The position numbers and the translations under genes were made by a program. Of a DNA stretch of 40,329 bases, positions 25,949-34,632 are shown piece by piece. Position 1 is the stretch's first letter. Each line of letters begins with the position of its first letter. Source of the DNA: Lachnospiraceae bacterium. GTDB lineage: Bacteria; Bacillota; Clostridia; Lachnospirales; Lachnospiraceae. The stretch spans positions 1-40,329 of the forward strand of contig JAILCP010000068.1 of assembly GCA_024680055.1 (NCBI GenBank), written 5' to 3'. The notes under the pieces are model-generated. The model saw only the letters and a list, made by a program, of their open reading frames with translations. It did not search any database and had not been told where the DNA came from.

Positions 25949-26698
25949 TTACTTATAATTTACAATCTTGCCAAAATCTGCCTTTAAAGAAGCTCCGCCT
26001 ACAAGACCACCGTCAATGTCTTCCATGGCAAATAATTCCGGTGCACTTGAAGCTGAAACACTTCCGCCATACTGGATTCGAATAGCCCCGGCTACCTCTT
26101 TATCATAAATATCTTCAATACAGCATCTGATTGCATGACATACTTCCTGTGCCTGTTCACTGGTTGCCACTTTTCCGGTTCCGATTGCCCAGATTGGTTC
26201 ATAAGCAATCACTGCCTTTGCGGCATTTTCCGCAGATACGTTTAAGAATGCAATCTTAATCTGCTGACGAATGAAATCCAATGTGACTCCCTGCTCCCTC
26301 TGGGTTAAGGATTCTCCACAACAAATAATCGGAGTTAAATCATGCTCAAATGCCTTTAATACCTTTTTATTCACTGTTTCATCGGTTTCTGCAAAATATC
26401 CTCTTCTCTCAGAATGTCCGATAATCACATATTTCACCCCTGCATCAACCAACATGTTCGGTGAAATTTCTCCGGTATATGCTCCGCTTTCTTCAAAGTA
26501 CATGTTCTCGGCACCGATGGAAATATTGCTTCCCTTTGCCGCTTCCATTGCAGGAATAATATCAATGGCAGGTACACAGAATACCACGTCCACCTCATCA
26601 TTTTTTACCAATGGTTTTAATTCATTCACCAACGCAACTGCTTCACTTGGTGTTTTATTCATTTTCCAGTTTCCTGCAATTATCATTCTTCTTGACAT
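25949..26698 (-). CDS. tpiA: Triose-phosphate isomerase
   Basis: It interconverts dihydroxyacetone phosphate and glyceraldehyde 3-phosphate. The protein is 249 residues. The catalytic Lys is in GNWKMNK (about 8-14), the catalytic His in IGHSERR (about 94-100), and the catalytic Glu with the flexible lid in [12 protein letters not shown] (about 165-176). It lies 18 bases after pgk and 21 bases before the lipoprotein gene in one operon. Confidence 0.98.
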   Translation of the reverse strand: MSRRMIIAGNWKMNKTPSEAVALVNELKPLVKNDEVDVVFCVPAIDIIPAMEAAKGSNISIGAENMYFEESGAYTGEISPNMLVDAGVKYVIIGHSERRGYFAETDETVNKKVLKAFEHDLTPIICCGESLTQREQGVTLDFIRQQIKIAFLNVSAENAAKAVIAYEPIWAIGTGKVATSEQAQEVCHAIRCCIEDIYDKEVAGAIRIQYGGSVSASSAPELFAMEDIDGGLVGGASLKADFGKIVNYK

Positions 26699-26716
26699 AT
26701 TCTATATTCTCCTTCA

Positions 26717-27934
26717 CTATGAATTCAAGTTTCTATCTGCAATTGCTTCCACTCCCGGAAGTTTCTTTCCCTCCAAAAACTCCAGAGATGCTCCTCCACC
26801 TGTGGAAATATGTGTCATCTTATCTGCAAATCCAAGCTGGTTCACTGCTGCAGCAGAATCTCCTCCACCAATAATGGTAATGGCATCGGTATCTGCAAGT
26901 GCCTGTGCCATGGCGATGGTTCCCTTTGCAAAGGTTGGATTTTCAAATACACCCATCGGTCCGTTCCATACCACAGTCTTAGCATTTTTCACAGCATCTG
27001 CAAATAATTCCTGTGTCTTTTCGCCAATATCAAGGCTCATTTTATCTGCAGGGATCTGATCAATGGCAACATCTTCGCGAGAAATTTCTGCGTCAATCGG
27101 ATTTGGAAATGCCTCTGTAATTCCGCAGTCCACCGGAAGTAATAAATTCTTTCCAAGTTCCTTTGCCTTGTCCATCATTTCCTTACAATAAGTAATCTTC
27201 TCTTCATCCACCAGTGATGTTCCAACTTCATAGCCCTTTGCCTTTAAAAAGGTATATGCCATTCCTCCACCGATAATCAGTGTATCGCATTTTTCAAGTA
27301 AAGTGTTAATTACATTTAATTTATCAGCCACCTTGGCTCCTCCAAGAATGGCTACCAGAGGACGCTTAGGTGCATCCACTGCATTTCCGAGAAAATCAAT
27401 TTCTTTTTGAATCAAATATCCCACTGCCGTATCTTTTACAAATTTCGTTACTCCTTCTGTGGAGCAGTGAGCTCTATGGGCAGTACCAAAAGCATCATTG
27501 ACAAATACATCTGCAAGTGAAGCCAGTTCTTTGCTGAAATTCTCTTCGTTCTTGGTTTCTTCCGCGCGATAGCGGGTATTTTCCAAAAGAACCACATCTC
27601 CGTCCTTCATGGCTTCTACGGCTGCTTTTGCATTCGGTCCCACAACCTCGTCGTCTTTGGCAAATACCACATTGCATCCCAAAAGTTCGCTTAAACGTTT
27701 CGCCACCGGTGCTAAAGAAAGTTCCGGTTTGGCTTCTCCCTTCGGCTTACCTAAATGAGAGCATAAAATCACCTTTCCCTGATCCTTGATTAACTTCTGA
27801 ATTGTAGGAAGGGCTGCCACAAGACGATTCTCATCTGTGATAACACCATCCTTTAAAGGTACGTTAAAATCGCATCTTACAAGTACCTTTAACCCCTTTA
27901 CGTTCAAGTCGTCTACTGATTTTTTGTTTAACAT
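26717..27934 (-). CDS. pgk: Phosphoglycerate kinase
   Basis: It transfers phosphate from 1,3-bisphosphoglycerate to ADP, producing ATP. The 405-residue protein has the N-terminal substrate motif VRCDFNVPL (about 18-26), substrate His/Arg segments (CSHLGKPKG), the GGAKVADK hinge region and the C-terminal nucleotide motif [11 protein letters not shown]. Its GAGGAGGT ribosome binding site directly follows the U-tract of a terminator-like hairpin that separates it from gap. This could lower pgk relative to gap expression. Confidence 0.98.
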   Translation of the reverse strand: MLNKKSVDDLNVKGLKVLVRCDFNVPLKDGVITDENRLVAALPTIQKLIKDQGKVILCSHLGKPKGEAKPELSLAPVAKRLSELLGCNVVFAKDDEVVGPNAKAAVEAMKDGDVVLLENTRYRAEETKNEENFSKELASLADVFVNDAFGTAHRAHCSTEGVTKFVKDTAVGYLIQKEIDFLGNAVDAPKRPLVAILGGAKVADKLNVINTLLEKCDTLIIGGGMAYTFLKAKGYEVGTSLVDEEKITYCKEMMDKAKELGKNLLLPVDCGITEAFPNPIDAEISREDVAIDQIPADKMSLDIGEKTQELFADAVKNAKTVVWNGPMGVFENPTFAKGTIAMAQALADTDAITIIGGGDSAAAVNQLGFADKMTHISTGGGASLEFLEGKKLPGVEAIADRNLNS

Positions 27935-27946
27935 ATTTACCTCCTC

Positions 27947-27975
27947 AAAAAAAGACCCGCCATAGACGGGTCTTT
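27947..27975 (-). terminator. Terminator-like hairpin between gap and pgk
   Basis: On the minus strand an AGACCCG/CGGGTCT stem (27953-27959 and 27967-27973) is followed by seven U (27947-27953) and then immediately by the pgk ribosome binding site. It probably attenuates rather than ends the operon transcript. Confidence 0.88.
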
Positions 27976-27990
27976 CTATCCTATTCTAGC

Positions 27991-29007
27991 TTATGATAAC
28001 TCAGAAAAATATTTGATAGTACGAACCATCTGGCTTGTATAGCTGTTTTCATTATCATACCAAGAAACAACCTGAACTTCAAATAAATCTTCGTCGGTCT
28101 TTGAAACCATGGTCTGAGTTGCATCAAATAAGGAACCGTAAGTCATTCCGATAATATCGGAAGATACGATTTCATCTGTATTGTATCCAAAGGATTCTGT
28201 GGAAGCTTTCTTCATTGCTTCGTTAATTCCTTCAACAGTAATGTCACTACCTTTTACAACGGCAGTTAAAATAGTTGTGGAACCTGTTGGAACCGGAACT
28301 CTTTGTGCAGATCCGATCAACTTTCCGTTCAATTCCGGAATTACAAGTCCGATTGCCTTTGCTGCTCCTGTAGAATTCGGAACAATGTTCACTGCTGCTG
28401 CGCGGGATCTTCTTAAATCTCCCTTTCTCTGAGGACCGTCAAGGGTCATCTGATCACCGGTGTATGCATGAATGGTACACATAATACCGGACTGAATCGG
28501 TGCATATTTGTTCAATGCATCTGCCATTGGTGCAAGACAGTTGGTGGTACAGCTTGCCGCTGAAATAATCTTGTCTTCCGGTTTTAATGTTGTATGGTTT
28601 ACATTGTAAACAATTGTTGGAAGATCATTTCCTGCAGGTGCGGAAATAACTACCTTTCTTGCTCCTGCTTTAATATGAGCTTCTGCTTTTTCTTTGGAAG
28701 TGTAAAATCCTGTACATTCCAAAACAACGTCTACTTTCAGTTCTCCCCATGGGCAATTGGAAGCATCTGCCTCTGCGTAGATACGAATCTTCTTTCCATC
28801 CACTGTAATGCTGTCATCTCCGGCTTCTACCTTGTCTGCCAACTTGTATCTTCCCTGAGATGAATCATACTTAAGTAAATGTGCCAACATCTTAGGGCTT
28901 GTTAGGTCGTTGATTGCAACCACCTCATACCCTTCTGTTCCAAACATTTGTCTAAAAGCAAGACGTCCGATACGGCCAAAGCCGTTAATAGCTACCTTTA
29001 CTGCCAT
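27991..29007 (-). CDS. gap: Glyceraldehyde-3-phosphate dehydrogenase
   Basis: It oxidises glyceraldehyde 3-phosphate to 1,3-bisphosphoglycerate with NAD+. It is 338 residues. The Rossmann motif INGFGRIGR is at residues 7-15 and the catalytic Cys is in SCTTNCLAP (about 152-160), with its partner His in the [10 protein letters not shown] segment. The first gene of the glycolytic operon, it has an AGGAGG site and an untranslated leader of about 90-100 bases. Confidence 0.98.
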   Translation of the reverse strand: MAVKVAINGFGRIGRLAFRQMFGTEGYEVVAINDLTSPKMLAHLLKYDSSQGRYKLADKVEAGDDSITVDGKKIRIYAEADASNCPWGELKVDVVLECTGFYTSKEKAEAHIKAGARKVVISAPAGNDLPTIVYNVNHTTLKPEDKIISAASCTTNCLAPMADALNKYAPIQSGIMCTIHAYTGDQMTLDGPQRKGDLRRSRAAAVNIVPNSTGAAKAIGLVIPELNGKLIGSAQRVPVPTGSTTILTAVVKGSDITVEGINEAMKKASTESFGYNTDEIVSSDIIGMTYGSLFDATQTMVSKTDEDLFEVQVVSWYDNENSYTSQMVRTIKYFSELS

Positions 29008-29106
29008 AACTTACCTCCTGATATGATTTTTCAAATTTGAATTCATCACTGAAATACCAACTAATCTCCCTATCGTCTGTGACTTCAATAAATTCAAGTT
29101 GAACAA

Positions 29107-29115
29107 AGTATAGCA
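29107..29115 (-). promoter_or_regulatory. Extended -10 promoter element for gap
   Basis: On the minus strand TGC precedes TATACT (29107-29112), an extended -10. There is no good -35. It gives a leader of about 95 bases. The rest of 29008-29216 shows no clear terminator for mnmA and no riboswitch that I recognise. Confidence 0.5.
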
Positions 29116-29216
29116 TACGTTTTTGGTTAAATCTACTAAACAGCCCCCGTTTCCACAATTTTCACAACATTTTCATGTATTATCCGACATTTGCTGTTAT
29201 ATTTTTCACATTCTCC

Positions 29217-30293
29217 TTAAGAAATCACACCTCCTAGTGCAACATAGTCATTTTTATACAGTACAACGGCCTGTCCTTTGGTAATTGCGCGAACAGGTTC
29301 CTCAAATTCTACGTGAATTTTATCATTTTTCATCATGGAAACGTGACATTTTGCACCCTTATGCCCATATCTGATCTTCCCGATAAACTCGTCTCCATCT
29401 GAAATCGTTTTCACACCCATAAAATTCACCCGATCAGCGATTAATTCCTTCGAGAATACATCCTCTGCTTCTCCGATAACCACCTCGTCTGTCTCCGGTC
29501 GAATATCCACCACAAACACCGGGTGACCCATGGAAAGATTCAGTCCCTTTCGCTGTCCGATGGTATAATGGGTAATGCCTTTATGTTCTCCGATTACATT
29601 TCCGTGAACATCCACAAAATGACCGGGCTTTGGCACCTGATTTCCCATTTCTTTCTGAATAAATCCTGCATAATCATTGTCCGGGATAAAACAAATTTCC
29701 TGACTGTCCGGCTTATGGGCCACCGGAAGGTGAAACTCCTGTGCCATTTCTCGAACCCTTTCTTTTGGGAAATCTCCAATTGGCATCAATGTTCTTTTTA
29801 ACTGTTCCTGGGTCAGGTTATAAAGAGCATAGGTCTGATCCTTTGCTGCCGTTGCGGAATTGGCAATGGCAAATCTGCCGTTCTCTAATTTCTTAATTCT
29901 GGCATAATGGCCGGTGGCAATATAATCCGCCCCAATGTCCAGACTGCGCTTTAAAAGTGATTCCCATTTTACGTAACGATTGCACGCAATACATGGATTC
30001 GGTGTTCTTCCGTGAATATATTCATCCACAAAATAATCCATTACATGCTCTTTAAATTCCTTTTTAAAGTTCATTACATAATAAGGAATCCCAATCACCT
30101 GTGCCACTCTTCTAGCATCGTCCACTGCACTTAAACCGCAACATCCACCATTGGATTCCAGCGTATATTCATCCTCGTCCTGCCAGATCTGCATGGTGAC
30201 ACCAATCACATCATAGCCCTGTTCCTTTAATAAATATGCGGCAACCGAAGAGTCAACCCCTCCTGACATGCCTACAACAACTTTCTTTTTCAT
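29217..30293 (-). CDS. mnmA: tRNA-specific 2-thiouridylase
   Basis: It thiolates uridine 34 of tRNA-Lys, -Glu and -Gln, using sulfur from a cysteine desulfurase and ATP. It is 358 residues. The PP-loop SGGVDSS lies at residues 10-16. The two catalytic cysteines are in NPCIACN (about 99-105) and SQEICFIPD (about 200-208). Placement after iscS and nifU fits direct sulfur delivery from IscS; tusA-type relay genes are absent. A terminator-like hairpin precedes it, and its ribosome binding site (AAAGAG) is weak, so its level is probably kept below that of iscS/nifU. Confidence 0.97.
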   Translation of the reverse strand: MKKKVVVGMSGGVDSSVAAYLLKEQGYDVIGVTMQIWQDEDEYTLESNGGCCGLSAVDDARRVAQVIGIPYYVMNFKKEFKEHVMDYFVDEYIHGRTPNPCIACNRYVKWESLLKRSLDIGADYIATGHYARIKKLENGRFAIANSATAAKDQTYALYNLTQEQLKRTLMPIGDFPKERVREMAQEFHLPVAHKPDSQEICFIPDNDYAGFIQKEMGNQVPKPGHFVDVHGNVIGEHKGITHYTIGQRKGLNLSMGHPVFVVDIRPETDEVVIGEAEDVFSKELIADRVNFMGVKTISDGDEFIGKIRYGHKGAKCHVSMMKNDKIHVEFEEPVRAITKGQAVVLYKNDYVALGGVIS

Positions 30294-30309
30294 AGTCTGT
30301 TCTCTTTCT

Positions 30310-30346
30310 AAAAAAAGATGCCCACGACTAAACTAACCGTGGGCTC
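30310..30346 (-). terminator. Terminator-like hairpin between nifU and mnmA
   Basis: Minus-strand stem of GCCCACG/CGTGGGC (30320-30326 and 30338-30344) with a run of seven U (30310-30316) that leads directly into the mnmA ribosome binding region. Confidence 0.88.
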
Positions 30347-30361
30347 ATTATTCATAATGAA

Positions 30362-30799
30362 TTAATAATCTTCTTCTTCCTCTTCTTCACTGATATCACT
30401 CTTTGGTTTTTCCAAACCTTCAATCTTGATACCATGTTTCTCTGCATAATCCCATAATGCTGCGTGAATGGCTTCCTCTGCCAATAAAGAACAATGTACC
30501 TTTACCGGTGGAAGTCCGTCCAAAGCTTCCATAACTGCCTTGTTGGTAACTTCAAGAGCTTCCTGAATTGTCTTACCCATAACCAGTTCTGTAGCCATAC
30601 TGCTTGTTGCAACCGCTGCACCGCAGCCAAAGGTTTTAAACTTACAGTCTCTGATGATGCCATCATCGTCAATATCAAGATACATACGCATAATATCGCC
30701 GCATTTTGCATTTCCTACAGTACCAACACCGCTTGCATTTTCAATTTCTCCCACATTACGAGGATGCTGAAAATGGTCCATAACTTTTTCGCTATACAT
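30362..30799 (-). CDS. nifU: Fe-S cluster scaffold protein (NifU/IscU N-terminal domain)
   Basis: A 145-residue scaffold on which IscS-derived sulfur and iron assemble into clusters. The three cluster cysteines are in NAKCGD (about 33-38), FGCGAA (about 60-65) and VHCSLLAEEA (about 101-110), and the Asp after the first Cys is conserved. The ATG at 30799 is preferred: GGAGGG lies upstream, whereas the longer frame would need a TTG. The C-terminus ends in a tract of glutamates, which is unusual and probably disordered. It lies 20 bases after iscS. Confidence 0.95.
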   Translation of the reverse strand: MYSEKVMDHFQHPRNVGEIENASGVGTVGNAKCGDIMRMYLDIDDDGIIRDCKFKTFGCGAAVATSSMATELVMGKTIQEALEVTNKAVMEALDGLPPVKVHCSLLAEEAIHAALWDYAEKHGIKIEGLEKPKSDISEEEEEEDY

Positions 30800-30819
30800 A
30801 TTATTTCCCTCCGTCAAAA

Positions 30820-32004
30820 TTACTTCTGCTTCTTTACAAAATCTTCGTAAAGAGGAGACATGGAACGTAATCTTTCTATAATCTTAATTAATTCATCAAC
30901 GGTATAATCGATGTCTTCTTTTGTTGTTTCTGCACTTAAGGTCAATCTTAAGGAACCGTGTGCAATTTCATGAGGCAATCCGATTGCCAAAAGTACATGG
31001 GAAGGATCCAAAGATCCGGATGTACATGCAGAACCGGAGGATCCGCAAATGCCCTTCTGATCCAGCATAATCAGCATGGATTCTCCTTCAATAAAACGGA
31101 AACATGCATTGACATTGTTTGGAAGACGATTGGTTCTGCTTCCGTTAATCTTGGTGTAAGGAATTTCCTTTTCCAAACGATTGATCAGATAATCACGAAG
31201 CTCAGATTCTTTCTTCATTCGCTCTTCCATGGTGGTTCGTGCAATTTCGCAAGCCTTACCAAATCCAACGATTCCCGGAATATTTTCGGTTCCGGCACGT
31301 CTCTTTCGCTCCTGGGCACCGCCGTGTACAAAGGAACGAATCTTTACGCCTTTTCTAATATATAACATACCAATGCCCTTTGGTCCGTTTAATTTATGAC
31401 CGCTGGCACTTAACATATCGATATTCATTTCATCCACATTGATTGGCACCTGACCAAAGGCCTGAACCGCGTCTGTGTGGAATAAAATTCCATTTTCCTT
31501 TGCCAATGCTCCGATTTCTTTAATCGGCTCAATGGTTCCGATTTCGTTATTTGCAAACATAATGGAAATCAGAATGGTATCCGGTCGAATTGCTGCCTTT
31601 ACATCCTCAAGGCGAACCATTCCGTCCTCATCCACATCAAGGTAGGTCACCTCATATCCCTGCTTTTCCAAATACTGGCAGGTATGCAAAATTGCATGAT
31701 GCTCAATCTTAGATGTAATAATGTGTTTTCCTTTATCTTTAAAATATTCTGCTGTGGCTTTCAATGCCCAGTTATCTGCTTCGCTTCCGCCGGCGGTAAA
31801 ATAAATTTCTTCCGGCTTGGCGCCAATGACCTTTGCAACCTCTTCTCTTGCACCGGTCAACGCTCCCTTAGCTTCAGCACCAACAGAATATACTGCAGAA
31901 GCATTTCCATAATGCTCTGTAAAAAATGGAAGCATAGCGTCTACAACTTCCTGTGAAACCTTGGTTGTTGCCGCATTATCCAGATAAATAATCTTATTTT
32001 CCAT
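30820..32004 (-). CDS. iscS: Cysteine desulfurase (IscS/NifS)
   Basis: A PLP enzyme that removes sulfur from cysteine as a persulfide and passes it to NifU and MnmA. It is 394 residues. N-terminal YLDNAATT (residues 6-13), the PLP-binding Lys in SASGHKLNGPKG (about 205), and the active-site Cys loop GSSGSACTSGSLDPSHV (about 325) are intact. The short flexible-loop sequence is of the NifS/IscS type rather than SufS. It begins an iscS-nifU-mnmA operon with its own promoter. An iscR-type gene, usual at this position in related bacteria, is absent. Confidence 0.97.
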   Translation of the reverse strand: MENKIIYLDNAATTKVSQEVVDAMLPFFTEHYGNASAVYSVGAEAKGALTGAREEVAKVIGAKPEEIYFTAGGSEADNWALKATAEYFKDKGKHIITSKIEHHAILHTCQYLEKQGYEVTYLDVDEDGMVRLEDVKAAIRPDTILISIMFANNEIGTIEPIKEIGALAKENGILFHTDAVQAFGQVPINVDEMNIDMLSASGHKLNGPKGIGMLYIRKGVKIRSFVHGGAQERKRRAGTENIPGIVGFGKACEIARTTMEERMKKESELRDYLINRLEKEIPYTKINGSRTNRLPNNVNACFRFIEGESMLIMLDQKGICGSSGSACTSGSLDPSHVLLAIGLPHEIAHGSLRLTLSAETTKEDIDYTVDELIKIIERLRSMSPLYEDFVKKQK

Positions 32005-32036
32005 CGTAGTGTCCTTCTTTCGAATTTATTTCATTT

Positions 32037-32062
32037 AATTCCTACTATTTTACTCGGGTATA
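32037..32062. promoter_or_regulatory. Possible Rrf2/IscR-type operator at the iscS start site
   Basis: Minus-strand sequence with an ACCCGAGT half, an A/T centre and a TAGTAGGAAT half is an imperfect palindrome. It resembles IscR/Rrf2-family sites and lies across the expected transcription start of iscS. Assignment is by eye only. Confidence 0.35.
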
Positions 32063-32091
32063 TGATACCACCTTAAAATACAGCGTGTCAA
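32062..32091 (-). promoter_or_regulatory. Promoter of iscS-nifU-mnmA
   Basis: On the minus strand a consensus TTGACA (32086-32091) is 18 bases from TATCAT (32062-32067), 57 bases before the iscS ATG. It lies downstream of the ncRNA terminator, so iscS is independent of that RNA. Confidence 0.75.
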
Positions 32092-32136
32092 CACTTTTTA
32101 GAGTTAGTCATTCCTAATTTTTTTGTAAAACTGCGC

Positions 32137-32166
32137 AAAAAAAATCCCCACATTCACATGTGAGGA
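32137..32166 (-). terminator. Intrinsic terminator of the candidate RNA
   Basis: A 10-bp stem with a GUGA tetraloop, followed by eight U on the minus strand. Confidence 0.92.
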
Positions 32167-32385
32167 TCTGTCTCACCAAAGCATCCACGCATCAGGTGAA
32201 CCTTCCGCTCTTTCACCATCAAAATCAATGCTTTGATCACATAAGATTCCAAGGCATCTGTGATATTACTATCTCTCTATAACATGGTCCAAACATTGGG
32301 TTAGGTGTTCTTTCCATTCTGGTAGCGTCATAGGTTGGTAGTCGTTTCCCCAATACCTTATAACCTTCTGTTTCTTATGTATAAT
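32137..32385 (-). ncRNA. Candidate structured non-coding RNA, about 245 nt
   Basis: The interval between the Fic gene and iscS has no credible gene but does have all the marks of an RNA gene on the minus strand. A promoter at 32392-32420 predicts a start at about 32385. A 10-bp hairpin with eight U (32137-32166) ends it. Three internal helices can be seen: ATTGGG with CCCAAT in the 5' half; ATCACA with TGTGAT, enclosing a small GAT/AUC hairpin; and CAAAGCAT with ATGCTTTG, enclosing a perfect GGTGAA/TTCACC hairpin with a loop rich in A and G. It lacks the SRP GGAAGCAGC loop, RNase P motifs and tmRNA features. I cannot name the family. The only open frame inside it (32269-32331, 20 codons) has no ribosome binding site. 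Confidence 0.65.
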
Positions 32386-32391
32386 GACTAT

Positions 32392-32420
32392 ATCATATTT
32401 CCTTCATTTTTGATAGTAAA
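32392..32420 (-). promoter_or_regulatory. Promoter of the candidate RNA
   Basis: On the minus strand TTTACT (32415-32420) and TATGAT (32392-32397) have a 17-base spacer. It lies directly downstream of the Fic terminator, so the RNA is an independent transcription unit. Confidence 0.7.
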
Positions 32421-32453
32421 ATTTGAGTTAAATTTTTCTTTTGTTATCGTTTC

Positions 32454-32481
32454 AAAAAAAGTACGCCGGATAGCGTACTTT
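32454..32481 (-). terminator. Intrinsic terminator after the Fic gene
   Basis: Minus-strand AGTACGC/GCGTACT stem (32460-32466 and 32473-32479) followed by seven U (32454-32460). It overlaps the end of the fic stop region by only a few bases. Confidence 0.9.
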
Positions 32482-32483
32482 TA

Positions 32484-33158
32484 CTACTCATAATAGTCGT
32501 AGGAGTCCTCTGAGGGTACAATTTCCATATCATCTGCCGTAAGAATGGTCAGCATTTCCCTGCCCTTGAATTCATATTCTCCCACCGGCACCACCGCCTG
32601 ATGAAAAATCTTCTTCAATCCGGAATTATCCCCTCGGTGAAAGGATAAAATGCTGGCTTCCAACATTTCATTGTGGGTAGTTACAGACAAATCAAATATG
32701 TAACCGCACTTTAAACAAAGCTCCCTTGCAAACTCCCTTTGAGTTCGTCCATTTCCTTCCCGGAAGGGATGCAATGCATTTAAATCCGCATAGGAATCTG
32801 CCAGACAATTGACAAAAGCTTCTCTGTCATCCCTGACCTTATAGCAGGAAGGGTAATAGGTTTCAAAGATTCCTTTGGCATAATCTTGAATATTGGGAAC
32901 AAGGCAAAATAAATTGCCCTTTCCGATATCCACACTGCGCACCTGCCCTGCCCAGGTAAAAATATCCTGGAAAATGTATTGGTGTATCTTGCAAAGATGC
33001 TTAAAATCAAACTTTCCCTTTATGGGATGTTCCTGCAGCTCCTCCAGTCGTATGGCCGTATATAGTTTTTCCGCCTCAAGAAGTCCATTGGCGCTTCGAA
33101 TATCCTTCTTATTCTTCAATACGTTGGAATTCGGATAACAATACTTATTATCGCCCAT
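32484..33158 (-). CDS. fic: Fic-domain AMP-transferase (toxin of a toxin-antitoxin pair)
   Basis: A 224-residue Fic protein that would transfer AMP from ATP to a hydroxyl on a target, often DNA gyrase or topoisomerase IV in this class. The core motif HPFREGNGRTQR spans residues 130-141, with catalytic H130 and the phosphate-binding Arg/Asn set intact. The upstream flap region (TWAGQVRSVDIGKG, about 68-81) is typical. I chose the ATG at 33158, whose codon overlaps the end of the antitoxin gene. A longer frame would need a TTG. There is no inhibitory helix within the protein, so control must come from the separate small protein upstream (class I). Confidence 0.92.
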   Translation of the reverse strand: MGDNKYCYPNSNVLKNKKDIRSANGLLEAEKLYTAIRLEELQEHPIKGKFDFKHLCKIHQYIFQDIFTWAGQVRSVDIGKGNLFCLVPNIQDYAKGIFETYYPSCYKVRDDREAFVNCLADSYADLNALHPFREGNGRTQREFARELCLKCGYIFDLSVTTHNEMLEASILSFHRGDNSGLKKIFHQAVVPVGEYEFKGREMLTILTADDMEIVPSEDSYDYYE

Positions 33159-33327
33159 AAATCTTATCCAGTTCAGCAAGAATCTCTTTACTTGTCCTCT
33201 CGCCTCTGGCTATGGCAAGCAAATATTCCTGCCCTTTCTTTGAAATGTGCATATTTTCAATTGCCAAGGTGGCTGCCACCTGTGTTGCCATATCAATTCT
33301 CTTTGGCAACTGTGTTTTCTTTATCAT
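33148..33327 (-). CDS. VbhA-type antitoxin of the Fic toxin
   Basis: A 59-residue helical protein that overlaps the start of fic by 11 bases. It is preceded by GGGAGA 7-8 bases before the ATG. The inhibitory motif of class I Fic antitoxins, Ser/Thr-x3-Glu-Gly/Asn, is matched by T20-L-A-I-E24-N25. The Glu would reach into the Fic active site and block productive ATP binding. A second conserved-looking helix follows (YLLAIARGERTSKEIL). Together with fic it forms a typical antitoxin-first operon with its own promoter. Assignment rests on the motif and on position. Confidence 0.85.
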   Translation of the reverse strand: MIKKTQLPKRIDMATQVAATLAIENMHISKKGQEYLLAIARGERTSKEILAELDKIYGR

Positions 33328-33367
33328 ATGGTATTCTCCCTGGTTTCAAACCTCTTTTTACCTTTTT

Positions 33368-33397
33368 ATTATACTACGATTACAGGTGAAAACTCAA
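33368..33397 (-). promoter_or_regulatory. Promoter of the antitoxin-fic operon
   Basis: On the minus strand TTGAGT (33392-33397) and a perfect TATAAT (33368-33373) are 18 bases apart, 41 bases before the antitoxin ATG. The -35 overlaps the last codons of the cyclophilin gene. Confidence 0.75.
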
Positions 33398-33909
33398 CTG
33401 ATTTCAAGCAATCGAACCTGTTTTACCACCTCATCCTTCACCGGTTTATGATAATGAAATCCACTTGGTTCATCCACTTTTTCTTCCACTTCCACACCTT
33501 CAAGACGCTGCACTTCATCCCAGCCGTCAATGACCTTTCCCACAATGGTAAAATGGCCGTTTAGACGCTCCACCGGTGCAAGGGTAATATAAAACTGGCT
33601 TGCAGAAGCCTTGTCTTTAATTCCTGCCATTCCCACAATACCACGGTCAAAACGAAGTTCCTTTTGTCCCGGATTGGTTAAAAATTCCGGCTCAATCAGT
33701 TCATCAATGTCTTCGTCCAAGCCGTCCTGAAAAAGAGGTTGAATCACAAACCCCGGCTCCAATCGTTCAATAACCTTTCCATCATACTTTTTCAAATTAA
33801 TGATTTTCTCAATTCCTGCGCAGGCGCGTGGTGCCACATCCGGCCACAATTCCATCAGAATTCTGCCTCCGCTCTCCATAAGAATTTCCATTTTAGCCCC
33901 TTGTTTCAT
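33394..33909 (-). CDS. Cyclophilin-type peptidyl-prolyl cis-trans isomerase
   Basis: A 171-residue cytosolic cyclophilin-like domain, with no signal peptide. Core features are the VIERLEPGFVIQ strand with the catalytic Arg position, GIVGMAG, the SQFYI segment (Gln and Phe of the active site) and LNGHFTIVGKV. Several positions are altered from the classical sequence: the usual GGDxxxGTG loop is replaced by an acidic LFQDGLDEDIDEL insertion. Activity is therefore likely but not certain. The ATG at 33909 follows AGGAGGAG; the longer upstream frame would swallow this ribosome binding site. It lies between efp and the toxin module. Confidence 0.85.
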   Translation of the reverse strand: MKQGAKMEILMESGGRILMELWPDVAPRACAGIEKIINLKKYDGKVIERLEPGFVIQPLFQDGLDEDIDELIEPEFLTNPGQKELRFDRGIVGMAGIKDKASASQFYITLAPVERLNGHFTIVGKVIDGWDEVQRLEGVEVEEKVDEPSGFHYHKPVKDEVVKQVRLLEIS

Positions 33910-33961
33910 TCCATCTCCTCCTAAAAATGTTTTACACCTATCATTGTAAACCGAAAACATT

Positions 33962-33997
33962 AAAAAAACCACAAAAAGGATATCCTCTTTGTGGTTC
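33962..33997 (-). terminator. Intrinsic terminator after efp
   Basis: Minus-strand AACCACAAA/TTTGTGGTT hairpin (33967-33996), extended by an internal GGATATCC, with a seven-U tract (33962-33968). Confidence 0.9.
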
Positions 33998-34032
33998 TTC
34001 CATATCTCATATCATTTGTTACGAAATTAAAA

Positions 34033-34590
34033 TTATACTCTGGAAAGGTATTCACCTGTTCTGGTATCAATCTTAATGGTATCGTCCTGCTCAACAAAAA
34101 GTGGAACGTATACAGTTGCACCTGTTTCAACAACAGCCGGTTTGGTTGCACCCTGTGCTGTATCACCCTTGAATCCAGGTTCTGTTTCTGTAATCTTTAA
34201 TTCTACAAATAATGGTGGTTCTACTGCGAATACGTTTCCGTTATGAGAACAGATACGAACACTCTCATTATCCTTAACGAATTTAAGAGCGTCACCAACA
34301 GATTCTGCATTTAAACCGATCTGTTCATAAGTCTCATTATTCATAAAGTAGTATAAATCTCCATCATTGTAGAGATACTGCATATCAATACGATCGATAC
34401 GAGCTGCCGGGAATTTTTCAGTTGGTCTGAAAGATTTCTCAATAACTCCACCGTTCTTAATATCCTTTAATTTTGTACGAACAAACGCTGCACCCTTTCC
34501 TGGTTTCACGTGCTGAAAATCGATAATCTGGTATACACTTGATTCATATTCAATTGTAAGACCATTTTTGAAATCGCCTGCTGAAATCAT
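34033..34590 (-). CDS. efp: Elongation factor P
   Basis: It relieves ribosomes stalled at polyproline stretches by contacting the P-site tRNA. The 185-residue protein has the three beta-barrel domains. The tip loop of domain I reads [10 protein letters not shown], with Lys32 as the residue that may be modified; no epmA/epmB genes are nearby. The C-terminal signature [11 protein letters not shown] is complete. It has its own promoter and terminator, so it is a monocistronic unit. Confidence 0.97.
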   Translation of the reverse strand: MISAGDFKNGLTIEYESSVYQIIDFQHVKPGKGAAFVRTKLKDIKNGGVIEKSFRPTEKFPAARIDRIDMQYLYNDGDLYYFMNNETYEQIGLNAESVGDALKFVKDNESVRICSHNGNVFAVEPPLFVELKITETEPGFKGDTAQGATKPAVVETGATVYVPLFVEQDDTIKIDTRTGEYLSRV

Positions 34591-34632
34591 TCGTCTTCCT
34601 CCTAATCTTCATTTGCAAAAGCATCTCGCTAC

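Noticed and set aside
26271-27059. 262-codon plus-strand frame antisense to tpiA and pgk
   Set aside because: Shadow of two conserved genes; the Ser/Phe-rich composition is that of a reversed coding strand.
32269-32331. 20-codon open frame inside the candidate RNA
   Set aside because: No Shine-Dalgarno sequence precedes its ATG and the frame crosses predicted helices; treated as chance.
33910-33972. Longer start for the cyclophilin gene
   Set aside because: The extension would cover a strong AGGAGGAG ribosome binding site and adds residues not seen in the family.
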